This document shows positions 43,665-51,925 of a stretch of 64,000 bases of DNA, one piece after another. The notes below the pieces were generated by a model. That model had not been told where the DNA came from. It saw only the letters and a program-made list of their open reading frames with translations, and did not search any database. Every line of letters begins with the position of its first letter. Position 1 is the first letter of the stretch. The stretch covers positions 558,001 through 622,000 of the forward strand of contig NZ_JADCKL010000001.1 in assembly GCF_014982975.1 (NCBI RefSeq), in the 5' to 3' direction. Origin of the DNA: Claveliimonas monacensis (lineage in GTDB: Bacteria > Bacillota > Clostridia > Lachnospirales > Lachnospiraceae). Made by a program: the position numbers and the translations under genes.

Positions 43665-44816
43665 TTAGTTGATATATCCGGCCTTCTTCAGCTCCTCCTG
43701 AGCTCTGCCCAGGTTGGCATCGGACACCAGGATGATAGGCCCTGTACAGCCCATGCCGCTCTCCGCATAAATCCCCAGCTTCCAGAGAGCCCGCACGCCG
43801 TCCTCCAGATCCATGATCTCGATCCCTGCGATCTGTGATGTCACCGGTTCCTTGGCCGGCGCCTTCACTTCCTCCTGCTCCGCAGGCTTTGCAGACGCTT
43901 TTCTCGCTGCCAGTATCTCTTTCAGGCCCGCTTTTTCTGCTGCCGCAAACTCTTCCTTCGCAATGTCAAAGACTTTTCCTCTCAAAAGATCAGCCGCATA
44001 ATTCAGCGCACCCTTGATGAGGGGCGCCCCGGAAGCCCTGGAAATGATCAGCACCAGCTGCTCATAATTTTCCCCAATACCAGGGCCGTAGCCAAATCCT
44101 GACGCCTCATAGCTTCCTCCTGTCGTGAAGGAGGAGAGCATCTTGATCAGGATATTTCCGGACAGCGAGTCACATACCATAATATCCGCAGATCCCTGGA
44201 GCACGTCATTTCCCCTCATGACGCACCCGCCGTCTGCCCTCGCCGACTCGGCAAATGTAATATCATATCCGTTCTCTTTCAGCTGTTTCAGGGCGATCTC
44301 CGTCTGGCGCGCCCCGTCCACATTCAGAATCCCGACGGTGGGATTCTTCTTTCCGCAGGCTTTTGCTGCAATGATGCCGTAAATGGCATTTTTGATCATC
44401 CCTTCAATGCGGTCCGCGCTGGAGGTGCCTGTAGTGGTGGCCACAAACATCTCCCTTCCCTTCGCGGGGGTGACGGCCCGGCCCACAGTGGAGACGCCGA
44501 TAGGGAAAGGAAAATGCATGGTGACAGCCCCGTCCACTTCCTTGTTCTTCAGGAGCTCCTCCATCTTTTTGTGTCCTTCCTCCTCGTCAGCCACTTTGAC
44601 AGTGGTCACGCCTTCCGCCTCAAGAGTGCCGATGTAGAAGACATCGATCCCCTCCTTTGCGGCGGCCACAGCTGCCTCCATAGCGTTCTCCTCACCGTGT
44701 TCGCTTCCCATACCGGTGAGAGCGATCTTGGGCTTTTTCCCGAACCGGCCGCTCTCCAGCCCCTCTGCCATTTCCATAAAGGTGGAGGCGATTATTTTTT
44801 CAATGTGATCAGCCAT
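43665..44816 (-). CDS. grdD: glycine reductase complex component C, alpha subunit
   Basis: Start at ATG 44816 (MADHIEKI) with AGGAGG seven bases upstream; the longer frame would overlap grdC. 383 residues. GrdD is PlsX-like, and with GrdC it takes the Se-carboxymethyl group from GrdA and releases acetyl phosphate, which acetate kinase turns into ATP. The motif GMGSEHGEENAMEAAVAA and the C-terminal CTGP region are typical. Last gene of the operon. Confidence 0.95.
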   Translation of the reverse strand: MADHIEKIIASTFMEMAEGLESGRFGKKPKIALTGMGSEHGEENAMEAAVAAAKEGIDVFYIGTLEAEGVTTVKVADEEEGHKKMEELLKNKEVDGAVTMHFPFPIGVSTVGRAVTPAKGREMFVATTTGTSSADRIEGMIKNAIYGIIAAKACGKKNPTVGILNVDGARQTEIALKQLKENGYDITFAESARADGGCVMRGNDVLQGSADIMVCDSLSGNILIKMLSSFTTGGSYEASGFGYGPGIGENYEQLVLIISRASGAPLIKGALNYAADLLRGKVFDIAKEEFAAAEKAGLKEILAARKASAKPAEQEEVKAPAKEPVTSQIAGIEIMDLEDGVRALWKLGIYAESGMGCTGPIILVSDANLGRAQEELKKAGYIN

Positions 44817-44829
44817 GTTCCACCCTCCT

Positions 44830-46368
44830 TTACTCTGCCAGAAGCGCTGCTGCAAATTCTTTCATAGCTTTTGCGATCAGCCCTTTTACTTCCTCTTCGG
44901 AGACGCCGCTCTCTTTCTTCTCCTGCTCTGCCGTGTTTCCGTGGATCACGAAAGACACGCCGTCAAAAAGATTGGTCATACGGCCAAGGAAGAGGCTTCC
45001 CTTTCCGATGATCATGGCATTCTTGATCTTTCCTTCCAGGATATCCTCCCTGGCAACGCCGATGTAAGGCACACCGGAGGGAATATGTCCCTGGGTGGGC
45101 GCCCAGCCGGTCAGTCCGTGCTTCTTTGTAAAGTCTGCCAGCTCCTTGCGGTCCAGCTCTCCTCTCTTCACAGCCAGAGCGCCGATCATCTTGTAGTTGG
45201 CAAGAGGCACATCTCCGGCTCCCGCCGGTTTGGTGATATCCGGGTTCTGCATCTCCGGTGAATACTTGTCGATATCCGGGATCTTCATGCCCGCTCTGTC
45301 CAGAGGATCCGCTACAAGACTGCCGATGACAGCCTGGGGAGCAGAACCTGTGCCCACTGTGTGGCGTCCCAGCATGCCAAGGTCGATCTCCGGGCTTACG
45401 CCGTCGTTCTCTGTGATGACAACGGCAAATCCGCCCAGGCAGTCCTCCAGGATGGGGAGGCCCTTCTTCACATGGTCCTTGCCGTTCATACCAAGCTTGG
45501 CCGTGCAGCCGCCGCTGGTCACGACAACAGTCTTGTATGCGCCGGATTTCACCAGAGCCGCCGCCTCAATGACAGCATGGGTAGGCGCCGCACAGAAGCC
45601 TCTGGCGTCAGAGCCTGTGGCGTTCACAAGTCCTGCCACCTCTGCTGCCGCCTTTGCGAAGTTGCCGCCGCCTCTCTGGTTCATATCGCCGCAGGCCTCC
45701 TCCGCACAGTCGATGACGTACTCCACGTCCTCCTTTTTGATGCCCGCGTTGCGGACCGCGTAGAGGAGCGCCAGCACGCTGGATGCCTTGCTCATCAGGT
45801 TCTCATGCATGACATGAGCGGACAGATTCTGGTCAATGTCGTGGGCGGCCTTCACACAGCCCACCAGTTTTCCATCGAAATACAGTCCTTCTGCATGCTC
45901 TTCATTTACAAACTGCTCGATCTCGGAAAGCTCCACACCCTCGTGCACTCTTTCCAGGATCTCTTCTGTGATCACCGGATCTTTTGCCAGCGCTTCCTTA
46001 TGGGCTGCGACAAATCCCTTCTCCAGTCTTACCACCTCGAACATGTCGCTGGCCTGCACAAGGAGGAGGAACTCTTCCTCAGGCATGATCTCGCCAAATT
46101 TTCCGTAGCGGTCCGCCCCTTCCATCTTCTTGTCGTACCAGGGGAATTCCACTTCCGCCAGCTCCTCCGGATGGACGTTGCCGATATAGGTCTGGTTTGG
46201 CCAGTAGGATACCGCCTCCTCATATGAGCGGAGTTTTTCCGGCACTTCCTTCAGATACTCCGACTCAGGATTGACGATGCGCTCTGTCGTCTGTGTTGTT
46301 CCGTTATACAAAACCATATCCGGTGTATGTACTAAAATATAGCTTGCCCCTTTGATCACACTGTTCAT
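44830..46368 (-). CDS. grdC: glycine reductase complex component C, beta subunit
   Basis: 512 residues with a thiolase/FabH-like fold and conserved cysteines (EEACGD, RGFCAAP, TSGGCTAKLG). Together with GrdD it forms protein C, which converts the selenoprotein A carboxymethyl adduct to acetyl phosphate. ATG 46368 lies 68 bases after grdA. The gap to grdD is 13 bases, so the two subunits are coupled. Confidence 0.96.
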   Translation of the reverse strand: MNSVIKGASYILVHTPDMVLYNGTTQTTERIVNPESEYLKEVPEKLRSYEEAVSYWPNQTYIGNVHPEELAEVEFPWYDKKMEGADRYGKFGEIMPEEEFLLLVQASDMFEVVRLEKGFVAAHKEALAKDPVITEEILERVHEGVELSEIEQFVNEEHAEGLYFDGKLVGCVKAAHDIDQNLSAHVMHENLMSKASSVLALLYAVRNAGIKKEDVEYVIDCAEEACGDMNQRGGGNFAKAAAEVAGLVNATGSDARGFCAAPTHAVIEAAALVKSGAYKTVVVTSGGCTAKLGMNGKDHVKKGLPILEDCLGGFAVVITENDGVSPEIDLGMLGRHTVGTGSAPQAVIGSLVADPLDRAGMKIPDIDKYSPEMQNPDITKPAGAGDVPLANYKMIGALAVKRGELDRKELADFTKKHGLTGWAPTQGHIPSGVPYIGVAREDILEGKIKNAMIIGKGSLFLGRMTNLFDGVSFVIHGNTAEQEKKESGVSEEEVKGLIAKAMKEFAAALLAE

Positions 46369-46436
46369 GGGTTTTTCCCCTTTCTTCTTTTTTTATCGTA
46401 ATAAGCAGAGCGGCGGGGTGACACCGCCCCGCCCTC

Positions 46437-46907
46437 CTAGAATTTACAATATTGCTCTCTGATAGCTGTCATCTCGGAAATGATATCATCTACATCGAGA
46501 ACCATCTCCATCATGCTGATCTGCTCATCATAGACAGCCTCGTCAAATTCTTCCTTCATCTCCGGCTCGCATACGTGATAAACCTGAAGTCCAAGCTGGA
46601 CTCCTGTCAATGGACCTGCGAAAGTAGGATCTCCTGCTGTAACAGTCTCAGCTGCAAGACCTGCAGCCTCGCCCTCTGCGGCTCCGAGAACTACAACAAG
46701 GTTCTCCGGGCCGTACTCGTCAGCAAACTCCTTTACTCTCTTCTGGTTTTCCAGATCCATTGCGCCTGCGCTCGTTCAGACGAAGCATTCCGTGGACGCG
46801 AATACCACTTCCCCGCCAGCCGTCTTTACACACTCGGCAATGGCAGGTCCCGGAATTCCGTCACGGTCTCCGATAACTATCACTTTTTTGTTTTCCAAAA
46901 TAGCCAT
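46437..46907 (-). CDS. grdA: glycine reductase selenoprotein A (Sec44)
   Basis: 156 residues when the in-frame TGA at 46776-46778 (codon 44) is read as selenocysteine. The reading frame starts at ATG 46907 ([14 protein letters not shown]) and gives ECFV[14 protein letters not shown], the exact conserved GrdA active-site context, with Cys41 three residues before Sec44. GrdA carries the carboxymethyl group as a selenoether and is re-reduced by thioredoxin. A simple ORF search sees only the part after the TGA (46437-46760), so many annotations would truncate it. It follows trxA by 54 bases, and grdC lies downstream. Confidence 0.96.
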
Positions 46908-46961
46908 AATTATGCGTTCTCCTTTCTTATGTTGTTTTTTGCTGCTTTAAAATTTTTATGA

Positions 46962-47279
46962 TTAAAGATATTTCTTAATCATCGCTTCAATGCTCTCCGG
47001 TGTGCAGTCGTCTTTTACAAGCTCCTCGACTTTCTCTCCATCCTTGTAGATGGCCATTACCGGAAGTCCCAGAACTTTCTGGGAAATGGCAAGGCGGCGC
47101 GCCTTTGTGGTGTTCAGGGATGTGAATTTGATCTTGTCCCCGTATGTGTCTGCAAACTCATGTACCTTCGGCATAAGAGCCTGGCAGGGCACACAGCCGT
47201 CTCCATAGAAATCAACGAATACATATCCGTCAGCTTTCAGCACTTCTTCTTCAAATGTGGTCTTATCTACATCAATCAT
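46962..47279 (-). CDS. trxA: thioredoxin of the glycine reductase system
   Basis: Start at ATG 47279 (MIDVDKT); the longer frame starts inside trxB. 105 residues. The active site is GCVPC, not WCGPC; this variant is known for thioredoxins linked to clostridial glycine reductase. It passes electrons from TrxB to selenoprotein A. Lies 43 bases after trxB and 54 before grdA in the operon. Confidence 0.95.
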   Translation of the reverse strand: MIDVDKTTFEEEVLKADGYVFVDFYGDGCVPCQALMPKVHEFADTYGDKIKFTSLNTTKARRLAISQKVLGLPVMAIYKDGEKVEELVKDDCTPESIEAMIKKYL

Positions 47280-47322
47280 TGTTCTCTGCTCTCCTTTTCT
47301 TTCCAGATGTTTTTCCTGGTCT

Positions 47323-48267
47323 CTAAAAATAATCGGACAGGCTTCTCTCCACCTGTACAGCAGCGATGGCTCCATCCGCAGCTGCCGTCACAACCTGACG
47401 GAGGCTCTTGATGCGGACATCTCCCACTGCGTAGACATTGGGAATATTTGTGTGCATGTCCTCATCGGTGCGGATATAGCCTCTCTCGTCCATATCCAGG
47501 ATGCCCTCAAACAGCTTAGAGTTGGGAACGGTTCCAATAAAGCCGAACACGCCGAACATGCCGTCTTCCTCGTCCGCCTCCACAGTTCTCACTTCGCCGG
47601 TCTTGACATTCTTCACCTTCATCCACTGGAGGATGTCGTCTCCTCCTAACTCCTCCACAACGCTGTCCCAGAAGAACTCGATCTTCGGGTTCGCGAAGGC
47701 CTTCTCCTGGATGGATTTGGCTGCGCGCAGCTCGTCTCTTCTGTGGATGATGGTAACTTTTCTGGCGAATTTTGTCAGGTACATGGCCTCCTCCACTGCG
47801 GAGTCGCCTCCTCCTACGACAAACACTTCCAGATCCTCAAAGAAGTTGGCATCGCAGGTAGCGCAGTAGGATACGCCTTTTCCTCTGAACTCAGCCTCGC
47901 CCTTGCATCCGATGGGGCGTGCGTAAGCGCCGGTGGCAATGATCACATTTTTTGCCTGGTACTCATTTTTCGCACTCTTCAGGATCTTGATCTCGCCGCT
48001 GAAATCCACTGCATTGATGGTGTCGGCAACGCGCTCTGCGCCGAACTTCTCCACCTGCTGTGTCATTCTTGCGATCAGGGAAGGTCCTGACTCCCCTTCC
48101 ACCATCTGGCCGGGATAGTTCTCAATGTCATCCGTGATGGCGATCTGTCCTCCGTCCTGGCCCTTCTCGATGACCAGTGTGGAAAGGCGGCTTCTTCCTG
48201 CGTACAGTCCTGCCGCCAGACCACCGGGGCCTGCGCCCAGGATGATCACGTCATAAACTTTGCTCAT
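47323..48267 (-). CDS. trxB: thioredoxin reductase of the glycine reductase system
   Basis: Start at ATG 48267 (MSKVYDVI) with AAGGAG nine bases upstream; the earlier ATG lies within that ribosome site. 314 residues: FAD loop GAGPGGLAAGLYA, redox-active CATCDA, NAD(P) loop GGGDSAVEEA. It supplies electrons to TrxA for recycling GrdA. Its position inside the grd operon, rather than with housekeeping genes, shows it is dedicated to this pathway. Confidence 0.95.
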   Translation of the reverse strand: MSKVYDVIILGAGPGGLAAGLYAGRSRLSTLVIEKGQDGGQIAITDDIENYPGQMVEGESGPSLIARMTQQVEKFGAERVADTINAVDFSGEIKILKSAKNEYQAKNVIIATGAYARPIGCKGEAEFRGKGVSYCATCDANFFEDLEVFVVGGGDSAVEEAMYLTKFARKVTIIHRRDELRAAKSIQEKAFANPKIEFFWDSVVEELGGDDILQWMKVKNVKTGEVRTVEADEEDGMFGVFGFIGTVPNSKLFEGILDMDERGYIRTDEDMHTNIPNVYAVGDVRIKSLRQVVTAAADGAIAAVQVERSLSDYF

Positions 48268-48299
48268 CGGTAACATCTCCTTTTCTTTTTGTTTTCATT

Positions 48300-49610
48300 T
48301 TAATCGAAAATGGTCTGGCCGTCCACCTCTGTTGTGAGAGCTGTCAGGGCTTTCTCCACGATATGGCGGCGGAGTTCTTTCTCCTCCTCGTGGCTTAAGG
48401 CCGGATTACCAAGGGGATGGGGGATCGCGATAGCCGGAACGATCCTGTTGGCTCCTACGGTCATGGAGATCGGTGTTACTGTACAGATGTGTACTACCGG
48501 AATGCCAGCCCTCTCAATTTCTTTCACCATCGTTGCACCGCAACGAGTACAGGTGCCTCATGTGGAGGTCAGGATAACTGCGTCCACGCCGTCCGCCTTC
48601 AGTTTCTGTGAAAACTCGTCCGCAAAAGCCTTGGCAGATGCAACGGCTGTACCGTTTCCTGTTGTTGTATAGAAGAGATGATGAAGCTCGCCGATCTTTC
48701 CTTCCTTCTCCATGTCTCTGAGCACGTCCACAGGAAGCACCCTGTCTGCGTCCTCATTGGCATAGACCGGATCGTATCCGCCGTGAGCTGTCTCGTATGT
48801 CTCGGCTGTCAGATCCATGACGCCTGCTATATCGTACTCACCGTAGTGGGAAGCACTGGAACTCTCAATGTGGTCCGGATTTCCCTTGGGAACAATACCG
48901 CCGGATGTGACAAGGGCGATCTTTGCGTGGGCCAGATCCTTCACTGCCGGATTAGGAGCCACCTTGTCAAAGCTGGGCATGGGATACTCTGTCTCGAAAG
49001 GCTTGTCCGCCAGCTTCTTAAGGAGCATGTTCACAGCGCGCTTTGAACCTCTCTCCTTCTCGAAGAAGTTTACCCTGACGCCGTTCGGCATATACCCTTC
49101 CTCGCAGGAAGCGCCGATCTTCTCGCCTCTTGCCAGCTTCAGGGCCAGGGGAGCCATCTTGCCCACTGCCGCTCTCATGCCTGCTGCGCTGTTCTTTGTG
49201 GAGATCATGTAGACCTGATCCTTAAACATATCCGCGCCCGGGTTCTCCACGTACATTCCTGTCACTGCAGGGATGCCCAGCTCTTCCTGGACAGCTGCCG
49301 CGATGGTGCCGCAGGCCACGCCGTAGCGTCCTGCATTGAAAGCCGGTCCTGCGATGAATACGTCCGGAGCCTGCTCCTTTACCATGGCCAGGATGTCTGC
49401 CTTTGCCTTCTCCAGGTTCTCATTGAAATAGGAGTCACCGCACACTATCGTTGCAATGATCTCCGCCTCGTCCTTAAAGTTCATATTGAACGCAAGTCCG
49501 GGTCCTACGACCTCACCCACGCGGATCTCTGCCGGGTAGTCCGCTTTCTCCTCTCCGCCGATATTAGCGAAGAACTGATTGATATAATGTACAACTTTGA
49601 TCTTACTCAT
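48300..49610 (-). CDS. grdB: glycine reductase complex component B selenoprotein (Sec351)
   Basis: 436 residues when the in-frame TGA at 48558-48560 (codon 351) is read as selenocysteine; ORF callers split it into 350- and 76-residue pieces. The context is LTST-Sec-GTCTRCGATM, the known GrdB active site with the following cysteine pair. GrdB is the substrate-specific subunit that, with pyruvoyl-bearing GrdE, activates glycine and cleaves the C-N bond, transferring the carboxymethyl group to GrdA. GGGAGG precedes the ATG. A hairpin downstream of the TGA fits a bacterial SECIS element. The glycine-specific GrdB rather than sarcosine (GrdF) or betaine (GrdH) paralogue is inferred from operon content. 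Confidence 0.94.
48531..48545 (-). promoter_or_regulatory. candidate SECIS hairpin in grdB
   Basis: A 6-bp perfect stem CGTTGC/GCAACG with a GGU loop begins 12 bases after the selenocysteine TGA. Counting the T of TGA as 1, loop G and U fall at positions 23 and 24, matching the spacing of the SelB-binding GU in known bacterial SECIS elements. Confidence 0.7.
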
Positions 49611-49629
49611 TTCCTGTATGTCCTCCCTT

Positions 49630-50910
49630 CTATCTTGCGCTCAGCTTGTTAAATCCTGTCTCGTTGGTAGCTCCTGTGATAACCTGGAGCTCCACCTCCA
49701 AAGATCCGTCCTCCCGGAGCGTCTCCTCGCTGGCACCTGCGATCTTTGTCACATAGTCCAGTGTGCCGATCACCTTGTCAAGTTTAGGCAGAATGATCAC
49801 TTCGTTTGCGTTTCCGCCTGTGACAACGGCGTCTGCAGCCGCGTCCGCATCTGCCAGAGACTGTGACTTTCCATCCCGTCCGGCGTACTCGTCTGTGATG
49901 ATGACTGTCTTCACGCCCTCTGCCTCGATCTTCTTACAGTTCATGATCAGGTCTGTATCCGGGTTTCCGAATCCTTCCTGGGATACGATGACGCCGTCCA
50001 GATCCAGCATCTTGCACAGCTTAGCCGTCCAGTCGGAGGAACGCTGCTTGTCTGCCAGGTACACGTTCTCGTTGGTGATGATCTGGCACACAAAGTTCAG
50101 AGTCTTTCCGTGCTCTTCAAACAGGTCGTGCACAACCGGGTTGTTCTGATGTACATAGGTAGGATTCTTGTCGCATGCGGACACACAGTTTCCAGACACG
50201 ATAGCGCCGTCCATGATCTCTGTGGGGCTTAAGATCGTGGGAACGATCTTCTTTGCGTCCACTCCGTACACATAGGTGTCGTGGAGAAGCCCCTGGCTCT
50301 GCAGCATCTGCACATAGGCAACTCTGGGGAGCTCCGGATATTTCTCCAGTCCCTCCTTGATGGTGCATGTCTCATATACTTTTGTCTCATCCGGTGTCAG
50401 GCTGCGGGCAAGTTCCCCAATGTAGGCCGCCACTCTGAATCCGGCAAATCTGACTGCCTTCTCATAGTCATGCTGTTTGATATCATCAACCGGCTCGCAC
50501 ACCATCACCAGGTTGAGTGTCTGGGAGAAGGGTGTGTACTGTGCTCCCGGCCCTGTCATGTCGATAATGCCTTCCTGGAAGCCGACAATGCGTCCCGCTG
50601 TCACTACAGCCATGCCCTTGAGTGCGTATGTCTTTCCGCTTCCCACTGTGTCTACCTTGGAGATCACTCCCGGGAATACGCCTCCTCTTCCTTCCACTTT
50701 TACTCTGGGCTCGATCACGTCCTTCACAGGTGTGATGCGGACAGACTCGCCCGGGCGGGCAATGTCAAAAGACACTCCCTTGATCTTCTCATCTTCCAGA
50801 GCTGTCTTTTCCAGCTCCTCCTTTGCTACATAAAGGACACCGTCCTGAATTTTGCTCTCATCCGCAAACTGGATATCCTTGATGTAAATGTGGCCCATTT
50901 CTAATCTCAC
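49630..50910 (-). CDS. grdE: glycine reductase component B proprotein
   Basis: 426 residues starting at GTG 50910 with AGGAGG nine bases upstream. GrdE is autocleaved before a cysteine to give two subunits, the new N-terminal cysteine becoming the pyruvoyl group that forms a Schiff base with glycine. The expected site is Asn241-Cys242 in IVSGNCVSACDKNP. It pairs with GrdB to make protein B. It is placed directly after grdX with a 73-base gap and before grdB. Confidence 0.96.
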   Translation of the reverse strand: MRLEMGHIYIKDIQFADESKIQDGVLYVAKEELEKTALEDEKIKGVSFDIARPGESVRITPVKDVIEPRVKVEGRGGVFPGVISKVDTVGSGKTYALKGMAVVTAGRIVGFQEGIIDMTGPGAQYTPFSQTLNLVMVCEPVDDIKQHDYEKAVRFAGFRVAAYIGELARSLTPDETKVYETCTIKEGLEKYPELPRVAYVQMLQSQGLLHDTYVYGVDAKKIVPTILSPTEIMDGAIVSGNCVSACDKNPTYVHQNNPVVHDLFEEHGKTLNFVCQIITNENVYLADKQRSSDWTAKLCKMLDLDGVIVSQEGFGNPDTDLIMNCKKIEAEGVKTVIITDEYAGRDGKSQSLADADAAADAVVTGGNANEVIILPKLDKVIGTLDYVTKIAGASEETLREDGSLEVELQVITGATNETGFNKLSAR

Positions 50911-50983
50911 GTCTCATTACCTCCTTGCAATCCTTTTTATGCTGTGTTTCTCTGCAGCTTCTTCCTGCCTCTTACTGTCGGTT

Positions 50984-51364
50984 CTACCATACGTCCGCCG
51001 ACTCCATCGCGCTTTCCAGCAGTGTCCAGTCAATGAGCTGAAAATCTTCATATACTTCCTGCCCGTAACTTTTCTGACGGTCTGTGAATTTCTCACAGGT
51101 CTGTATGGCCGCCTCGATCATTCTGACGGACTGCGGGTCCACCTCCTCTTTTTTCCCGCTCAGCATGATCGATTTGTACGGTGTCTCCTTTGGCTTTACG
51201 CTCCCTGACAGAGGATGCGACAAAAGCCTGTGGCCCTGGCAGATCTTTTTCTCTGCCTCTCTGAGCAGTTCCTCATAGGGAACAGATATATAACATACCG
51301 TCCTGCGCCCCTCCAGTTTGCGGGCTGCAAGCGGATTGTTAGTCAGGATCATATAGCTGTCCAT
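50984..51364 (-). CDS. grdX: GrdX family protein
   Basis: 126 residues, recognised by its position as first gene of the operon and by the conserved start MDSYMILTNNPLA. AAAGGAG precedes the ATG. GrdX proteins are conserved in glycine reductase operons but have no proven activity; no catalytic motif is visible. Its leader contains the glycine riboswitch and terminator. Confidence 0.9.
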   Translation of the reverse strand: MDSYMILTNNPLAARKLEGRRTVCYISVPYEELLREAEKKICQGHRLLSHPLSGSVKPKETPYKSIMLSGKKEEVDPQSVRMIEAAIQTCEKFTDRQKSYGQEVYEDFQLIDWTLLESAMESADVW

Positions 51365-51440
51365 CTTTTGTCTCCTTTCATCTGCCCGGCCAAGAGCCGG
51401 TCAGGGGCGTCGCCGGCGCGCTCTGCCGGATATATGCCCA

Positions 51441-51484
51441 ATAAAAAAGGGACGTCGCAAACACTTCCTTGTGTATGCCGCCCC
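51441..51484 (-). terminator. riboswitch-controlled intrinsic terminator of the grd leader
   Basis: GGGGCG-GCATACAC pairs with GTGTTTGC-GA-CGTCCC (one mismatch, two-base bulge) around the loop AAGGAA, followed by TTTTTTATT. The 3' arm CGTCCC is also complementary to GGGACG at the end of the glycine aptamer, giving a possible alternative pairing. Confidence 0.8.
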
Positions 51485-51548
51485 GCTCTGTCTACCCTGC
51501 TGATGTCTGAACAGCTGTCCTCTGCTCATCCTTCTGCAACATATTCAG

Positions 51549-51660
51549 AATTCGTCCCTCTTCCAATCCTTTTGCCTGAAAGTTTCACCAGTGGACCAGC
51601 GCTTTGTCCCTCGGCTTGCCTCTTCGGCGGCTGCTCGCTGTCAGCTCTCTCGTGAAAGAG
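51549..51660 (-). ncRNA. glycine riboswitch (single aptamer)
   Basis: The conserved core is present in order: GAGAGAGC, GCCGCCGAAGAGGCAAGCC, and GAAACTTTCAGGCAAAAGGATTG, which match the glycine aptamer consensus. Only one aptamer is recognisable. It lies about 190 bases before grdX and about 65 before the terminator, so glycine binding should decide whether the grd operon is transcribed. An ON switch is most likely because the pathway consumes glycine. Confidence 0.93.
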
Positions 51661-51740
51661 ATCGTCCTTATGCAGTTGTATGTCTCATATATCTCATCTA
51701 TAAATATGGATGATCTATCATGTCTATCAATGACACATTT

Positions 51741-51769
51741 ATACTACCTTAGTTGTGGTTTTTTTGCAA
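51741..51769 (-). promoter_or_regulatory. promoter of the grd operon
   Basis: TTGCAA, 17 bases, TAGTAT on the minus strand. A start near 51734 gives a 370-base leader containing the riboswitch and terminator. Confidence 0.6.
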
Positions 51770-51879
51770 TACCCTCAAGAACAAGAAGTTATTTTTATAT
51801 GTTTTGCACAATTTTCAAACTCAATTTTTGTTACTATTTTGTCTATCTCCTTTTTTTGCCATGAAAGATCGCAGCAAGT

Positions 51880-51918
51880 AAAAAGTGGGCGGGAATTTCT
51901 CTGTTTCCCACCCTTTTT
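51880..51918. terminator. terminator of purB
   Basis: AAAAAGGGTGGGAA pairs with TTCCCGCCCACTTTTT (one G-T, one mismatch) around a nine-base loop; flanking A/T runs make it bidirectional. Confidence 0.8.
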
Positions 51919-51925
51919 GCACTCT

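Noticed and set aside
46437-46760. grdA as a truncated pseudogene
   Set aside because: The upstream half is intact, in frame, and the TGA is at the conserved selenocysteine position 44.
48300-49610. grdB as two genes or a nonsense mutant
   Set aside because: The TGA is in the conserved GrdB Sec context and is followed by a SECIS-like hairpin.
51441-51548. Second glycine aptamer in tandem
   Set aside because: The conserved core blocks are absent between the first aptamer and the terminator; at most a ghost half-aptamer could remain.
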